From the NCBI GenBank assembly GCA_015061665.1, contig SUWC01000030.1:1-34256 (forward strand): a stretch of 34,256 nucleotides of DNA, written 5' to 3'. Below are positions 8,036 through 15,932 of this stretch, piece by piece. This stretch comes from Lentisphaerota bacterium. Lineage in GTDB: Bacteria > Verrucomicrobiota > Kiritimatiellia > RFP12 > UBA1067. Numbering within the stretch: position 1 is the first letter of the stretch; each line of letters begins with the position of its first letter. The notes below the pieces were generated by a model, which was not told where the DNA came from, searched no databases, and was given only the letters and a program-made list of their open reading frames with translations. A program made the position numbers and the translations under genes.

Positions 8036-8099
8036 ATTATACCATAACAACGGCCGACATTTCTATTGTTTCGTCCAGTAATTATCTGCTTTTTCGTCC
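8036..8099 (-). promoter_or_regulatory. Hydrolase promoter with fucI-type direct-repeat operator
   Basis: The minus-strand -10 is TATAAT (8036-8041). The distal repeat GGACGAAAAAGCAG (8086-8099) is identical to those of fucI and lies at the same offset, 50 nt from the -10 start; the proximal repeat (8063-8076) is degenerate, keeping GGACGAAAC. Confidence 0.7.
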
Positions 8100-8108
8100 G
8101 AAGCTTAT

Positions 8109-8192
8109 TTGGCGCGGCGGGACGCCGCACCTCCGGAGGTGGAGCTTCCAGCTCCGCCGCCCCCACTCATGGCGCACCGAGACGGTGCACCC
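8109..8192. repeat. REP-like palindromic repeat cluster C
   Basis: One full unit with hairpin GCGGCG-GGA-CGCCGC (8114-8128), palindrome CACCTCCGGAGGTG and hairpin GGAGCT-TCC-AGCTCC, then a truncated unit with GCACCG-AGA-CGGTGC (8174-8188). It lies between the divergent hydrolase and regulator genes. Confidence 0.87.
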
Positions 8193-8216
8193 CATGCACG
8201 AAACTCCGGGATTTGA

Positions 8217-8222
8217 TATAAT
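8217..8222 (+). promoter_or_regulatory. -10 box of the second XylR-type regulator
   Basis: A perfect TATAAT with the ATG (8229) only 6 nt further on and no ribosome site, suggesting a leaderless transcript. The -35 position (about 8193-8199) is weak. Confidence 0.6.
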
Positions 8223-8228
8223 TGCCGT

Positions 8229-9407
8229 ATGAACAACATCGCTGCGCATTCGGAGGTGAGGAAGGTTCTGATCTCGCCAAAGCTGGAGGGGAAGGCCGGG
8301 CGGGAGCATCTGTCCGGGATACTCGGATTCCTCGACGCGGGCCACGTCTGGGACGTGCGCATCGCGCGCTCCGCCTCCGAGCTCACGCCCGACGCGGTGA
8401 GGCGGGCCCTGACGGACGGCACAGAGGGCTTTCTCCTAAGCGTCGCGTCCCCGAAGGGCCAGAAGGCCGTCCTCGACATCCTCTCCTCCGCGAGGGTCCC
8501 CGTCGTGGTCCTTGACAACCACGATGCGCGCGCGAAGGGAGGAAGGTTCTCCTACGTGCGCTTTGACACGGACGCGATAGTCGCGGCAGGCCTAGACCAC
8601 CTCGGGAAGGTGATGCCCGGGGCGGACGTTGCGTTTGTTCCGGACCCCTCGCGCGAGGCATGGTCCACGGCGCGCGAGAAGGCCTTCAGCGCGATCGCGA
8701 GGAAACGCGGCCTCGCGCGCCACGTCTTCAGCCGCGGAAGCGGCGCCGACCTCGCGGAATGGCTGCGCGCGCTGCCAGTCCCCACCGGAATCCTCGCCGC
8801 GAACGACCTCACCGCGCTCCAGGTCGTAGAGACGTGCGCGGAGGCGGGTATCGCCGTGCCGGAGCAGCTCGCCGTCCTCGGAATCGACAACGACGAGCTC
8901 ATCTGCGGACACGCAAGGCCCCCGATCGCGACGGTCGAGCCGAACTTCTACGGCGCGGGGTTCATCGCCGCGGCGACGCTCCAGGAGATGATGGAGGGAC
9001 ACCGCGCGCCGCGCGTGGTGAAGGTCGGCGAAAGCGTGAACAGGATAGTCGCGAGGCAGTCCGCAAGGCCATCGTCCGGCGCGCCGACGCTCGTGCGCCA
9101 GGCGATGGACCTCATCCGCTCCAACGCCGCGAAGCTCGACGTCGTCAGGCTCGCGCACGCGCTCGGCGTTTCGCGCACGAAGCTGACCGACGCCTTCGCG
9201 AAGAGCGGAACGTCCGTCGCCGTGGAGATACGCGAGGTCCGCTTCGCGAAGGTGATGGAGCTCCTCGCCGACCCCCACCAGGCGATAGGCCCGATCGCTA
9301 ACTTCTGCGGCTGGCGCTCGGAGACGCACCTGATGCACGACTTCAAGCAGCGAATGGGAATGACGATGCGCGAATGGCGTCGCCGCCACTTCGCCACAGG
9401 CAGGTAG
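8229..9407 (+). CDS. Second XylR-type transcription regulator (LacI-like sensor plus AraC HTH)
   Basis: A 392-residue relative of the regulator at 2454-3620 with the same order: sugar-sensor domain (GILAANDLTALQVVETC, VPEQLAVLGIDNDELICGHARP, IATVEPNFYGAG) then AraC-type HTH (LDVVRLAHALGVSRTKLTDAF, IANFCGWRSETHLMHDFKQRMGMTMREWRR). The two share CGxxxxxxLxxxFxxxxGMTMxxWR at the C-terminus. It is much more GC-rich than its counterpart. Position next to the hydrolase and fucI promoters, which share a direct-repeat operator absent from the uronate promoter, suggests it controls fucose use; the ligand is inferred. It converges on the hemicellulose operon, with 33 bp between stop codons. Confidence 0.87.
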   Translation: MNNIAAHSEVRKVLISPKLEGKAGREHLSGILGFLDAGHVWDVRIARSASELTPDAVRRALTDGTEGFLLSVASPKGQKAVLDILSSARVPVVVLDNHDARAKGGRFSYVRFDTDAIVAAGLDHLGKVMPGADVAFVPDPSREAWSTAREKAFSAIARKRGLARHVFSRGSGADLAEWLRALPVPTGILAANDLTALQVVETCAEAGIAVPEQLAVLGIDNDELICGHARPPIATVEPNFYGAGFIAAATLQEMMEGHRAPRVVKVGESVNRIVARQSARPSSGAPTLVRQAMDLIRSNAAKLDVVRLAHALGVSRTKLTDAFAKSGTSVAVEIREVRFAKVMELLADPHQAIGPIANFCGWRSETHLMHDFKQRMGMTMREWRRRHFATGR

Positions 9408-9440
9408 GCTCCCCTACGCAACCGGGAAAGGCTGGCGCCG

Positions 9441-10361
9441 TTAGAACTGTAGCACGCGCTTTAGCCACGTTCCGGCGACGTCAGGCCACGTGTCGTTGTC
9501 GCGACCCGTCCTGCGCGAACCGTAGCCGTGACCGCCCTTCGGCCCCAGCAGCATCGCGGCGTTGACGCCGCACTTCTTGCAGGCAAGGTAGTACGCCAGC
9601 GAATTCTCGACCTGGCAGAAGTCGTCCTCCGTCTGCGTGATGAACACGGGAGGCGTCTCCTTCGTGACGATGTTCTCTTCGTTCAGCGCAAGGTCGGGGG
9701 TAGGCGCCGCGCGGAAGCCGCCCTTGAGAAGTCCGCCGGGGTATATGAGCAGCGTGGCGTCCGGACGGCTGCTCGCCGAGTCAACGGCGTCGATCGCGTC
9801 GTACCTGCGGCTGCCGAAGTTGTTGGCCGTGCGCGCGGTCAGGTTCGCGCCGGCGGAGAAGCCGATCTGGGCGATCTTCGTCGGGTCGACCTTGAGCTCC
9901 TTCGCGTTCGCGCGAATCCATGAAACAGCCCGCTGCGCATCCATGAGCGCGACGCCGCCGTCATTCGGGACGCGGTACTTGAGGATGAACGCATCCATTC
10001 CAAGCGAATTCGCCCACTGCGCGATCTCCATTCCCTCATGGCGCCAGGCGAGCAGGAAATAGCCGCCGCCGGGACAAATCAGCATTGCGGGGTGGACTCC
10101 ATCGCCAGGCGCGCGGCGGATCGTGATCGTGGGATGGCTGACGTTCTGGTAGTTCACGTCGCCGTCGGGCTTGCCGCGGTCGAGTATCTCCGCCTTCGTC
10201 GTCGCTTCGCCTGGCATCTTGCCCTCGGGCCACAGGTCGACGACTTTGCCGAACGCGGCGACTTCGGCCGCATATGGATTCTCGGCTGCCTGCGCCGCGA
10301 GCGCAGCGCCTCCGACGACGCTCGCCAAAACTGCGACGCGAAGAATGAATCTACTGTTCAT
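9441..10361 (-). CDS. Secreted alpha/beta hydrolase, acetylxylan-esterase-like
   Basis: A 306-residue protein with a signal peptide ending AALAAQAAE. It has the hormone-sensitive-lipase-like layout common in gut acetyl-xylan and related esterases: VDLWPEGKMPG near the N-terminus, ICPGGGYF for the oxyanion hole, nucleophile Ser169 in GFSAGA, acid Asp246 or Asp247 in QTEDD, and His278 in GGHGYG. It probably removes acetyl (or feruloyl) groups from xylan. It is the last gene of a four-gene operon and its start overlaps the GH5 stop by 4 bp. Confidence 0.85.
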   Translation of the reverse strand: MNSRFILRVAVLASVVGGAALAAQAAENPYAAEVAAFGKVVDLWPEGKMPGEATTKAEILDRGKPDGDVNYQNVSHPTITIRRAPGDGVHPAMLICPGGGYFLLAWRHEGMEIAQWANSLGMDAFILKYRVPNDGGVALMDAQRAVSWIRANAKELKVDPTKIAQIGFSAGANLTARTANNFGSRRYDAIDAVDSASSRPDATLLIYPGGLLKGGFRAAPTPDLALNEENIVTKETPPVFITQTEDDFCQVENSLAYYLACKKCGVNAAMLLGPKGGHGYGSRRTGRDNDTWPDVAGTWLKRVLQF

Positions 10362-12166
10362 CTCCTTGTTCCTTTCGTTTTTCTTGAGTTTTCATCTGGC
10401 TGGATGTTGAAGCGGGTGGGGTCGAACTCGTCGCGGGAAAGCGCCTTCCAGACAACAGGCCTGTCCGAAAGAGCGCCGTCGACGCCAGATAGATAGCGCC
10501 TCGGCTCGGCTGAGCTCCGGAACGTGAAACCGCCCTTCACGGCTTGCGCGACCCACACGCCGCCGTTCTTCACATCCTCGCCGTACGGCACGCGGGAGGT
10601 CGAGACTGCCGGTGCAAGGAACAACCTGTCCCCGCTAGACGAGACGTTCACCGAATCGCCGTTCATATTGCCCATCCAGCTAAGGCGGAGAATGCCGTTC
10701 GGCCAGTAGCAGCGGAGGCGTCCCGCGACTTTGTCGCCCTTCTTCCTGATGGGCTGGAACAAGAAAAGCGAACAGTATTCCGCCTGCTTCGACGCCTCGT
10801 TCGCCTTGACGAACCTCAGCTCGGGCGAATAAGCGTCCGCCGCGCCCGCGCAGAGCGAAAGCGTCTCGGTGTTCACGAGGAGGAACGGATGCGCGGAGAG
10901 CTCCCCAAGGGTGGAAAGCGCACGGCGCTTTGCCGACGGATGGTGCGGCGCATCAGCTTCGGCGACGGTAAGCGGTTTCATCTCGTCCCACTCCTTGTAC
11001 CATTTGAAGGCAAACTCGGAGAACGCCTCCGGCACGCCGAAGAAGCGCGGACGCACCTTGCCCTCCTTGAGGTAGAGGTCGACGTCCATGTATGTCGACG
11101 CGTCGCCGAGAAGCGACGAGATGTTGCCGAAGTAGTCCATCATGCCCTTGTAGGCAACGCCCCACTTGGACGTCGAAGCCGTCGCCCAAGTGCCGTGGTT
11201 GGCCTTGACTTCCTGTCCGAATTCGTTCAGCCTGGACGCTCCTGGCTTCTCGGGACTCCAGTCGCACTCCGTGACCACTATCGGGGCTGTCTTCACCACG
11301 GGAATCTGCCTGATGAAATTCGCGATAAAGCGTCCGGTATCCGCGTTGCTGTCGCTCTGACCGTACCAGCCTGGGTAGACGTGGACCGCATAGCCGAGGT
11401 TGCCGTCCTTAAGCGGATGTTTGATGTACGGCTCGTACCAGGACTGATAGCCGAGGCCAGGCGCGAGTATGACGCCTCTGAAGCCGCTTTTCCTGATGAC
11501 GTCGACGAGCGGCTGCATGAAGTCGGTAAGCGCCGACTCGCTCTCCTTGCCGTCCGCGCCAAGTATCTTCGTCGGCTCGTTCTGTATCTCGAAGAGAAGC
11601 CGCCCCCCAAGCCGCTGGAGGCGCTTGTTGGAGGCCATTATGCTCCACTCCTTCTCGAGGTGCTTCTGGAAATCGCAGCCTACGCTCGTCTCGCCAGGGT
11701 TGTTGTAGGATGGACGGATTATGACGTATATTCCGTGGCGGACCGCATTCTCGGCAATCGGCGCGAGCACCTTGTCGACGTAGCGCCTGTAGCGCTCCCA
11801 GTCGCAGGCGTAGAAATGCGGATCCGACTTGTTCGGCTTGAGCTTGTCGTCGTTGCTCCAGTGCCCGTCGTCAGTCATGCGGATCATGTTGCAGTAGCTT
11901 CCCTGAGAATGGTCCGCCATCGCCTTGAATATCTTCTCGTAGAAGTCGTAGCAGCGCCTGATCGTGTCGTCGTCCGTGCCCCAGCCCCAGCGTCCGCCGT
12001 TGAAGAACGGATGCGGACCGTACATGAAGCCGCGCAGACGGACGCAGTATCCGTTTTCGTCGACAAGGTGGCGTCCCTCGACGTGGAGCGGCGACGGTGC
12101 CTTGGGGGCTGCGAACGCTGCAGCCGAGAAGGCGCCGACCAGCAGAAATGTCAAGGCATATCTCAC
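10358..12166 (-). CDS. Secreted glycoside hydrolase family 5 enzyme with C-terminal extension
   Basis: A 602-residue protein with signal peptide (MRYALTFLLVGAFSAAAFAA). The catalytic (beta/alpha)8 region covers about residues 25-370: the general acid/base is Glu197 in LFEIQNEPT, the nucleophile Glu300 in IVVTECDW, with NMIRMTDD and AVHVYPGWYG between. This is the GH5 (cellulase superfamily) pattern, with the usual beta-glycan substrates (cellulose, mannan, xylan, glucan); the exact one cannot be told. Residues ~420-602 form an extra domain with beta-rich sequence (FTFRSSAEPRRYLSG), possibly carbohydrate-binding. It overlaps both neighbours by 4 bp in the operon. Confidence 0.86.
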   Translation of the reverse strand: MRYALTFLLVGAFSAAAFAAPKAPSPLHVEGRHLVDENGYCVRLRGFMYGPHPFFNGGRWGWGTDDDTIRRCYDFYEKIFKAMADHSQGSYCNMIRMTDDGHWSNDDKLKPNKSDPHFYACDWERYRRYVDKVLAPIAENAVRHGIYVIIRPSYNNPGETSVGCDFQKHLEKEWSIMASNKRLQRLGGRLLFEIQNEPTKILGADGKESESALTDFMQPLVDVIRKSGFRGVILAPGLGYQSWYEPYIKHPLKDGNLGYAVHVYPGWYGQSDSNADTGRFIANFIRQIPVVKTAPIVVTECDWSPEKPGASRLNEFGQEVKANHGTWATASTSKWGVAYKGMMDYFGNISSLLGDASTYMDVDLYLKEGKVRPRFFGVPEAFSEFAFKWYKEWDEMKPLTVAEADAPHHPSAKRRALSTLGELSAHPFLLVNTETLSLCAGAADAYSPELRFVKANEASKQAEYCSLFLFQPIRKKGDKVAGRLRCYWPNGILRLSWMGNMNGDSVNVSSSGDRLFLAPAVSTSRVPYGEDVKNGGVWVAQAVKGGFTFRSSAEPRRYLSGVDGALSDRPVVWKALSRDEFDPTRFNIQPDENSRKTKGTRR

Positions 12167-13527
12167 TTGTTCTTGGCCTTTTCAGCGAACTTCTGGTTCT
12201 GCGAATAAGTCCTGGGGTCGTCGTAGTGGTCGCCGCCTTGTCGGAACTCGATCTCCTTGTCGCCGCGCATCACGTTGTAGAGGACGGCGTGAGTCGAAGG
12301 CGGCGCGATGTAGTCGCCAAGCGCGGAGCGGAAGATCTCCTTCTTCTGGCTGGGGCGCAGCCTCTTTGCGACGTTTACGGGATCGAAGTAGCCAAGCGCC
12401 TCCGTTCTGCGGGGCCTCCACCCGCCCATGCGCCCAGCATCGATTCCGCCAAGGTCGCAACACCACGGAACGTGTATCCGCAGGCAGCTCACGCCCTTCA
12501 CGAACGCCGCGGCCCATGTCGCCTGAAGTCCGCCCTGGCTTCCGCCCGTCGTGACAAGCGTCTTGCCGTCCCACTCGGGACGCGTCTTCGCGAACTCGTG
12601 CATGAACGTCGTAGCGGAAACGGCGCGCATCGCCATGCCGAAGAAGTACGCCTTCTCGAAGTCCTCGTTGTCCTCGTCGTTGAACGCGTACCCGCTTCCG
12701 CGCGCTTCGATCACGTCGCGCCTGAACGCCTCGAACTCGTCTCCTGCGAGCGTGAGCGGTCGTATCCCGTGCGCATTGACGTGAAGGTCGATCCATTCGG
12801 GGTCGGCGCACCACGGACGCACCTGGCGGTACACCCCATAGCCGTCGAACGACACCCTAGCCTTCAGGGAACCGGGCTTCGCGTTCTTCGGCATCGTGAG
12901 ATACCCGGTCGCCCAGCAGTCGGTCCTGCCGGGGCCGTAGCTCGGGACTTCCACTTCGAGGCAGATGAAGTCAAGCCCCTCGCAGGCCTCGCGCGCAAAG
13001 CCGCCTATCGTCTTCGCGTTGACGGGCTTGTCGCGGAGAAGCTTCGCGAGCGCGCCCTTCCAGCGCGCGTTGAAGTCCTTCGGCTCTGGCACGCCCTGCT
13101 CGATCTTGCCGATGTCCGCTCCCGCGCCGCCGGTAAAGCTTATGCTTTCGCTTCCTGTGCAGCTGGCCTTGGCCTTTTCATCGCGTTTCACCCTTTCGCC
13201 GTTCGCGTCGGCAACCCACGCCTCAAGATGGACAAAGCCAGGACGCCCGAGAGACGTCTCGACCTTCATGCCGTCACGGCGGAGCGGAACCGAGCCTTCG
13301 TCGGTTACCGCGTCGTCGCCGCGCCGCTTCCACTTGAGCTGGAGTCCGTCGAGCGCCTTCGCGTCCGCAGGCGCGTCGTCAAGGGAGAACGTGAAGACGA
13401 TCTTCTCGCCGACCTTGTACGAACACGGATCCTTGTCCGTCACGCCCTTAAGTATCGTAGCGTCCAGCGCGCCGGCATTCGCCGCAAGAGCCAATGCAGA
13501 TGCAATCGCCGCAAGTAAAGACTTCAT
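12163..13527 (-). CDS. Secreted acetylxylan esterase, CE7/AXE1-like, with N-terminal beta domain
   Basis: A 454-residue protein with signal peptide (MKSLLAAIASALALAANAGA). Residues ~22-130 form a beta-sandwich-like domain (YKVGEKIVFTFSLDD, PGFVHLEAWVAD). The alpha/beta hydrolase domain then follows the CE7/cephalosporin-C-deacetylase pattern: RVSFDGYGVYRQVRP, nucleophile Ser330 in TTGGSQGGLQA, acid Asp405 in ALGDYIAPPST and His434 in GGDHYDDP. Such enzymes deacetylate xylo-oligosaccharides. It is second in the operon, 18 bp after the GH43 fusion gene. The N-terminal domain is extra relative to the compact CE7 enzymes. Confidence 0.86.
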   Translation of the reverse strand: MKSLLAAIASALALAANAGALDATILKGVTDKDPCSYKVGEKIVFTFSLDDAPADAKALDGLQLKWKRRGDDAVTDEGSVPLRRDGMKVETSLGRPGFVHLEAWVADANGERVKRDEKAKASCTGSESISFTGGAGADIGKIEQGVPEPKDFNARWKGALAKLLRDKPVNAKTIGGFAREACEGLDFICLEVEVPSYGPGRTDCWATGYLTMPKNAKPGSLKARVSFDGYGVYRQVRPWCADPEWIDLHVNAHGIRPLTLAGDEFEAFRRDVIEARGSGYAFNDEDNEDFEKAYFFGMAMRAVSATTFMHEFAKTRPEWDGKTLVTTGGSQGGLQATWAAAFVKGVSCLRIHVPWCCDLGGIDAGRMGGWRPRRTEALGYFDPVNVAKRLRPSQKKEIFRSALGDYIAPPSTHAVLYNVMRGDKEIEFRQGGDHYDDPRTYSQNQKFAEKAKNK

Positions 13528-13545
13528 ATCACCGTCTCCTTGGTT

Positions 13546-15693
13546 TTACTGTGCCTTCCACCAGTCGAAGTCGACTAGCGCCTTGTCCCCCGCCGCATTC
13601 GAGCGGAACACGAAGTAGAGGTCGCGAACGCCCTTCGCGCCCTTAAGCGCAACGCGAAACTCCTTGACCTTCTGCTCAGGCCTGGCAAAGGAAGCCTTGC
13701 CGACGAGCGGACCGTCCTTCGCGTCGAGGCGAATCTCTATGGATGCTCCAGCCTTGTTCGGCTTCGCGGCGACAACAAGAGTCTTCGCGCCCTTCTTGAA
13801 GTCGACTCCCCTGACGAGGATGTGTTCCCCGTCGTCAGCATCTGTAACGATCTGGTTCCAGCGCTCCTTCGACGTTTCGGGCGAAGGCTTCGTCTTGAGT
13901 CCGTATCCCCACGCCATCGTCTCGGCCTCGACGCGGCGGAACGGATTGAACGGCTCCACCTGGCGAAGGACGCCCGACTTGAAGTAGGGAAGCTCGGGAA
14001 TCGTGCCGTCGGCATTGTACTGCATCTCCTGCACCGAGACGGAACGGCGCTCGCTGTGTTCGCGCGTGAAAAGGCGGAGAACGTCGTAGTTGAGCCCGAA
14101 GCAGTAGCTGTGTCCCTTGTAGTCGATGATGCCTGGATGGTTTCCGCGCGTCTTTGGAGTATGGTTCATTATGTGGCCCTTGTGCGTCCACGGGCCAGTC
14201 GGGCTGTCCGACATGGCGTAGCCGATGCCCTCGGGACAGCACGTCGAGGCGAAGGCGAGGTAGTACTTTCCGCTGCGCTTGTAGAGCCAAGGCCCTTCCT
14301 GGTAGTCCTCGATGTGCGGGAGCTTGACGATGTCGCCGGAATAGGAGATCATGTCCTCGTTCAGCTTGACGTAGTAGACGTGCGGGTTGCCCCAGTACAT
14401 GTAGGCCTGTCCGTCGTCGTCGATCCACACGGTCGGGTCGATGTCGTCCCAGTGTTCACGCTGCCAGACGAGCGGCTTGCCGAGGGGGTCCTTGAACGGA
14501 CCGTACGGCGAGTCGGAAACGAGAACGCCGATTCCGTTGCCGTGGAGCGGACAGTACATGTACCACTTGCCGTTGCGTTCGACGACCTGCTCGGCCCAGG
14601 CGCCGTTATCCTTGTTGCGCGCCCACTCGAAGTCCTTGAGAGACGCCACGGCGCCGCAGTCGCGCCAGTTGACCATGTCTGTCGAAGTGTAGAGGAGCCA
14701 GTCCTTCATCTTGAAGTTGCCCGCATCGTCCTCGTCGTGCGTGGTGTAGAGGTATACGACGCCGTCGTGGACATAGGGCGCCGGATCGGCCGTGAACTTA
14801 GTCTGCACGACGGGCATAAGCGGCTGCCCGAAAGGCGTGTCGCGCGAGATGAATTCGCCGATTGTCATGCAGGTGTCGTGGAAGTACTTGCTCAGGCCGT
14901 GGTCGTCGTCCTTGAGCAGATGCAGCTCGCTGTAGGCGTAGTCCCTGTGGAACTGCTCAGCGTGCGCGGTGCGCGCTATCGGGTCGCCTGTTCCGTGGAT
15001 TATGCAGACGGGTCCGGTGAACTTCTTAGCCGTCTCGAAAATAGGCAGGTCGTACGCGGTCTTGATGAATTCGCGTCCGATGACGTTTCCGCCCGGAAGC
15101 TTCACCTCGTCCGGAGGATTCTTCGGATCGTACCGCGCGCCGAATGTGCATCCATTGCGCACGTCGTCCTTCAGTACGCACGCAGGCGCGAGAAGCACGA
15201 CGCGTGAGACTTCCTTCGCGCCGAGCTCGCCGGCGGTCATGGACGCGACCACGCCGCCCTGGGAGTGTCCGATCAGCGACACTTTGCCGCTGCACCACGT
15301 ACGCGACTTCGCCCATTCTACGACCTTCTTGGCGTCCCCTATTTCATTGAGGACGGTCATGTCGCGCATGGCGCCTTCGCTCTCGCCATGTCCGTTGAAA
15401 TCGAAGCGGACGGACGCCACGCCGCGCTTGGCCAGTTCGTCCGCGATGTCCTTGAACATCCCCCACTGCTCGCACTTGTTGCCGCTGAAGCCATGGCAGA
15501 TGACGGCGATCGGGTACTTCGCGCCTGGCCGCTGGTCGTCGGGGAGTCGGAGGACTGCGGAGAGGCGTCCCTTCGAACCCTGGATCGCGAACTTGCCCTC
15601 ACGGTCCTGAATGCCGTCCTCGGCCAGCGCTGCGCCGGCTGCGAGCACGGACAGAACGCCCGTCGTGATGATTGCCACAAGTTGTCTTTTCAT
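13546..15693 (-). CDS. Secreted esterase-GH43 fusion (hemicellulase)
   Basis: A 715-residue bifunctional protein with signal peptide (to about AALAED). Residues ~35-285 are an alpha/beta hydrolase: Ser144 in GHSQGG, Asp237 in HGTGDP, His265 in DDDHGL, and AVICHGFSGN near the oxyanion site, resembling feruloyl or acetyl esterases. Residues ~295-590 are a GH43 five-bladed propeller: catalytic base Asp303 in TADPAPYVHDG, Asp419 in DDIDPTVWIDDDG, and acid Glu466 in YQEGPWLYKR. The last ~120 residues look like a CBM6-type beta-sandwich (RRVEAETMAWGYG onward). It would remove esters and arabinose or xylose from arabinoxylan. First gene of the operon; GGAG precedes the start. Confidence 0.9.
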   Translation of the reverse strand: MKRQLVAIITTGVLSVLAAGAALAEDGIQDREGKFAIQGSKGRLSAVLRLPDDQRPGAKYPIAVICHGFSGNKCEQWGMFKDIADELAKRGVASVRFDFNGHGESEGAMRDMTVLNEIGDAKKVVEWAKSRTWCSGKVSLIGHSQGGVVASMTAGELGAKEVSRVVLLAPACVLKDDVRNGCTFGARYDPKNPPDEVKLPGGNVIGREFIKTAYDLPIFETAKKFTGPVCIIHGTGDPIARTAHAEQFHRDYAYSELHLLKDDDHGLSKYFHDTCMTIGEFISRDTPFGQPLMPVVQTKFTADPAPYVHDGVVYLYTTHDEDDAGNFKMKDWLLYTSTDMVNWRDCGAVASLKDFEWARNKDNGAWAEQVVERNGKWYMYCPLHGNGIGVLVSDSPYGPFKDPLGKPLVWQREHWDDIDPTVWIDDDGQAYMYWGNPHVYYVKLNEDMISYSGDIVKLPHIEDYQEGPWLYKRSGKYYLAFASTCCPEGIGYAMSDSPTGPWTHKGHIMNHTPKTRGNHPGIIDYKGHSYCFGLNYDVLRLFTREHSERRSVSVQEMQYNADGTIPELPYFKSGVLRQVEPFNPFRRVEAETMAWGYGLKTKPSPETSKERWNQIVTDADDGEHILVRGVDFKKGAKTLVVAAKPNKAGASIEIRLDAKDGPLVGKASFARPEQKVKEFRVALKGAKGVRDLYFVFRSNAAGDKALVDFDWWKAQ

Positions 15694-15723
15694 TCTAGTT
15701 CTCCAAAAAGAGTTTACAAGTCA

Positions 15724-15769
15724 ATTATATCATCTTTGCCCATGCCATGCCATTACCCGAAAGGTTAAT
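15724..15769 (-). promoter_or_regulatory. Promoter and 18-bp palindromic operator of the hemicellulase operon
   Basis: The minus-strand -10 is TATAAT (15724-15729). The operator, read towards the gene, is ATTAACCTTTCGGGTAAT (15752-15769), exactly 22 nt upstream of the -10 box. The -35 position is weak, consistent with activation. Three other promoters in the window match this arrangement. Confidence 0.8.
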
Positions 15770-15781
15770 CCTCGGGGAAGC

Positions 15782-15814
15782 GCCATGCCTGCGTCGCCTG
15801 CTGCGCGGCATGGC
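15782..15814. terminator. GC-rich hairpin, possible terminator
   Basis: Arms GCCATGCC (15782-15789) and GGCATGGC (15807-15814), with extra pairing inside the 17-nt loop. There is no T-run, so the role is uncertain. Confidence 0.35.
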
Positions 15815-15850
15815 AAGGGGAATATAGCAAAGTCCGCCGCGGTGCGATGG

Positions 15851-15890
15851 ACCCCCTGGTGTTTGGGACTGTTAAATGACATCAGGGGGT
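15851..15890 (-). terminator. Hairpin downstream of the 1083-residue repeat protein
   Basis: Arms ACCCCCTG (15851-15858) and CAGGGGGT (15883-15890) with a 24-nt loop, just past the stop codon at 15933. It probably ends that transcript; no T-run follows. Confidence 0.4.
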
Positions 15891-15932
15891 TCCGTCACTC
15901 CGCCGGCGGAACATGATCGCAGGCGCAGCGCC

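Noticed and set aside
10544-12208. 554-codon open frame on the plus strand opposite the GH5 gene
   Set aside because: Same reason: the minus strand holds an intact GH5 enzyme with signal peptide and catalytic residues.
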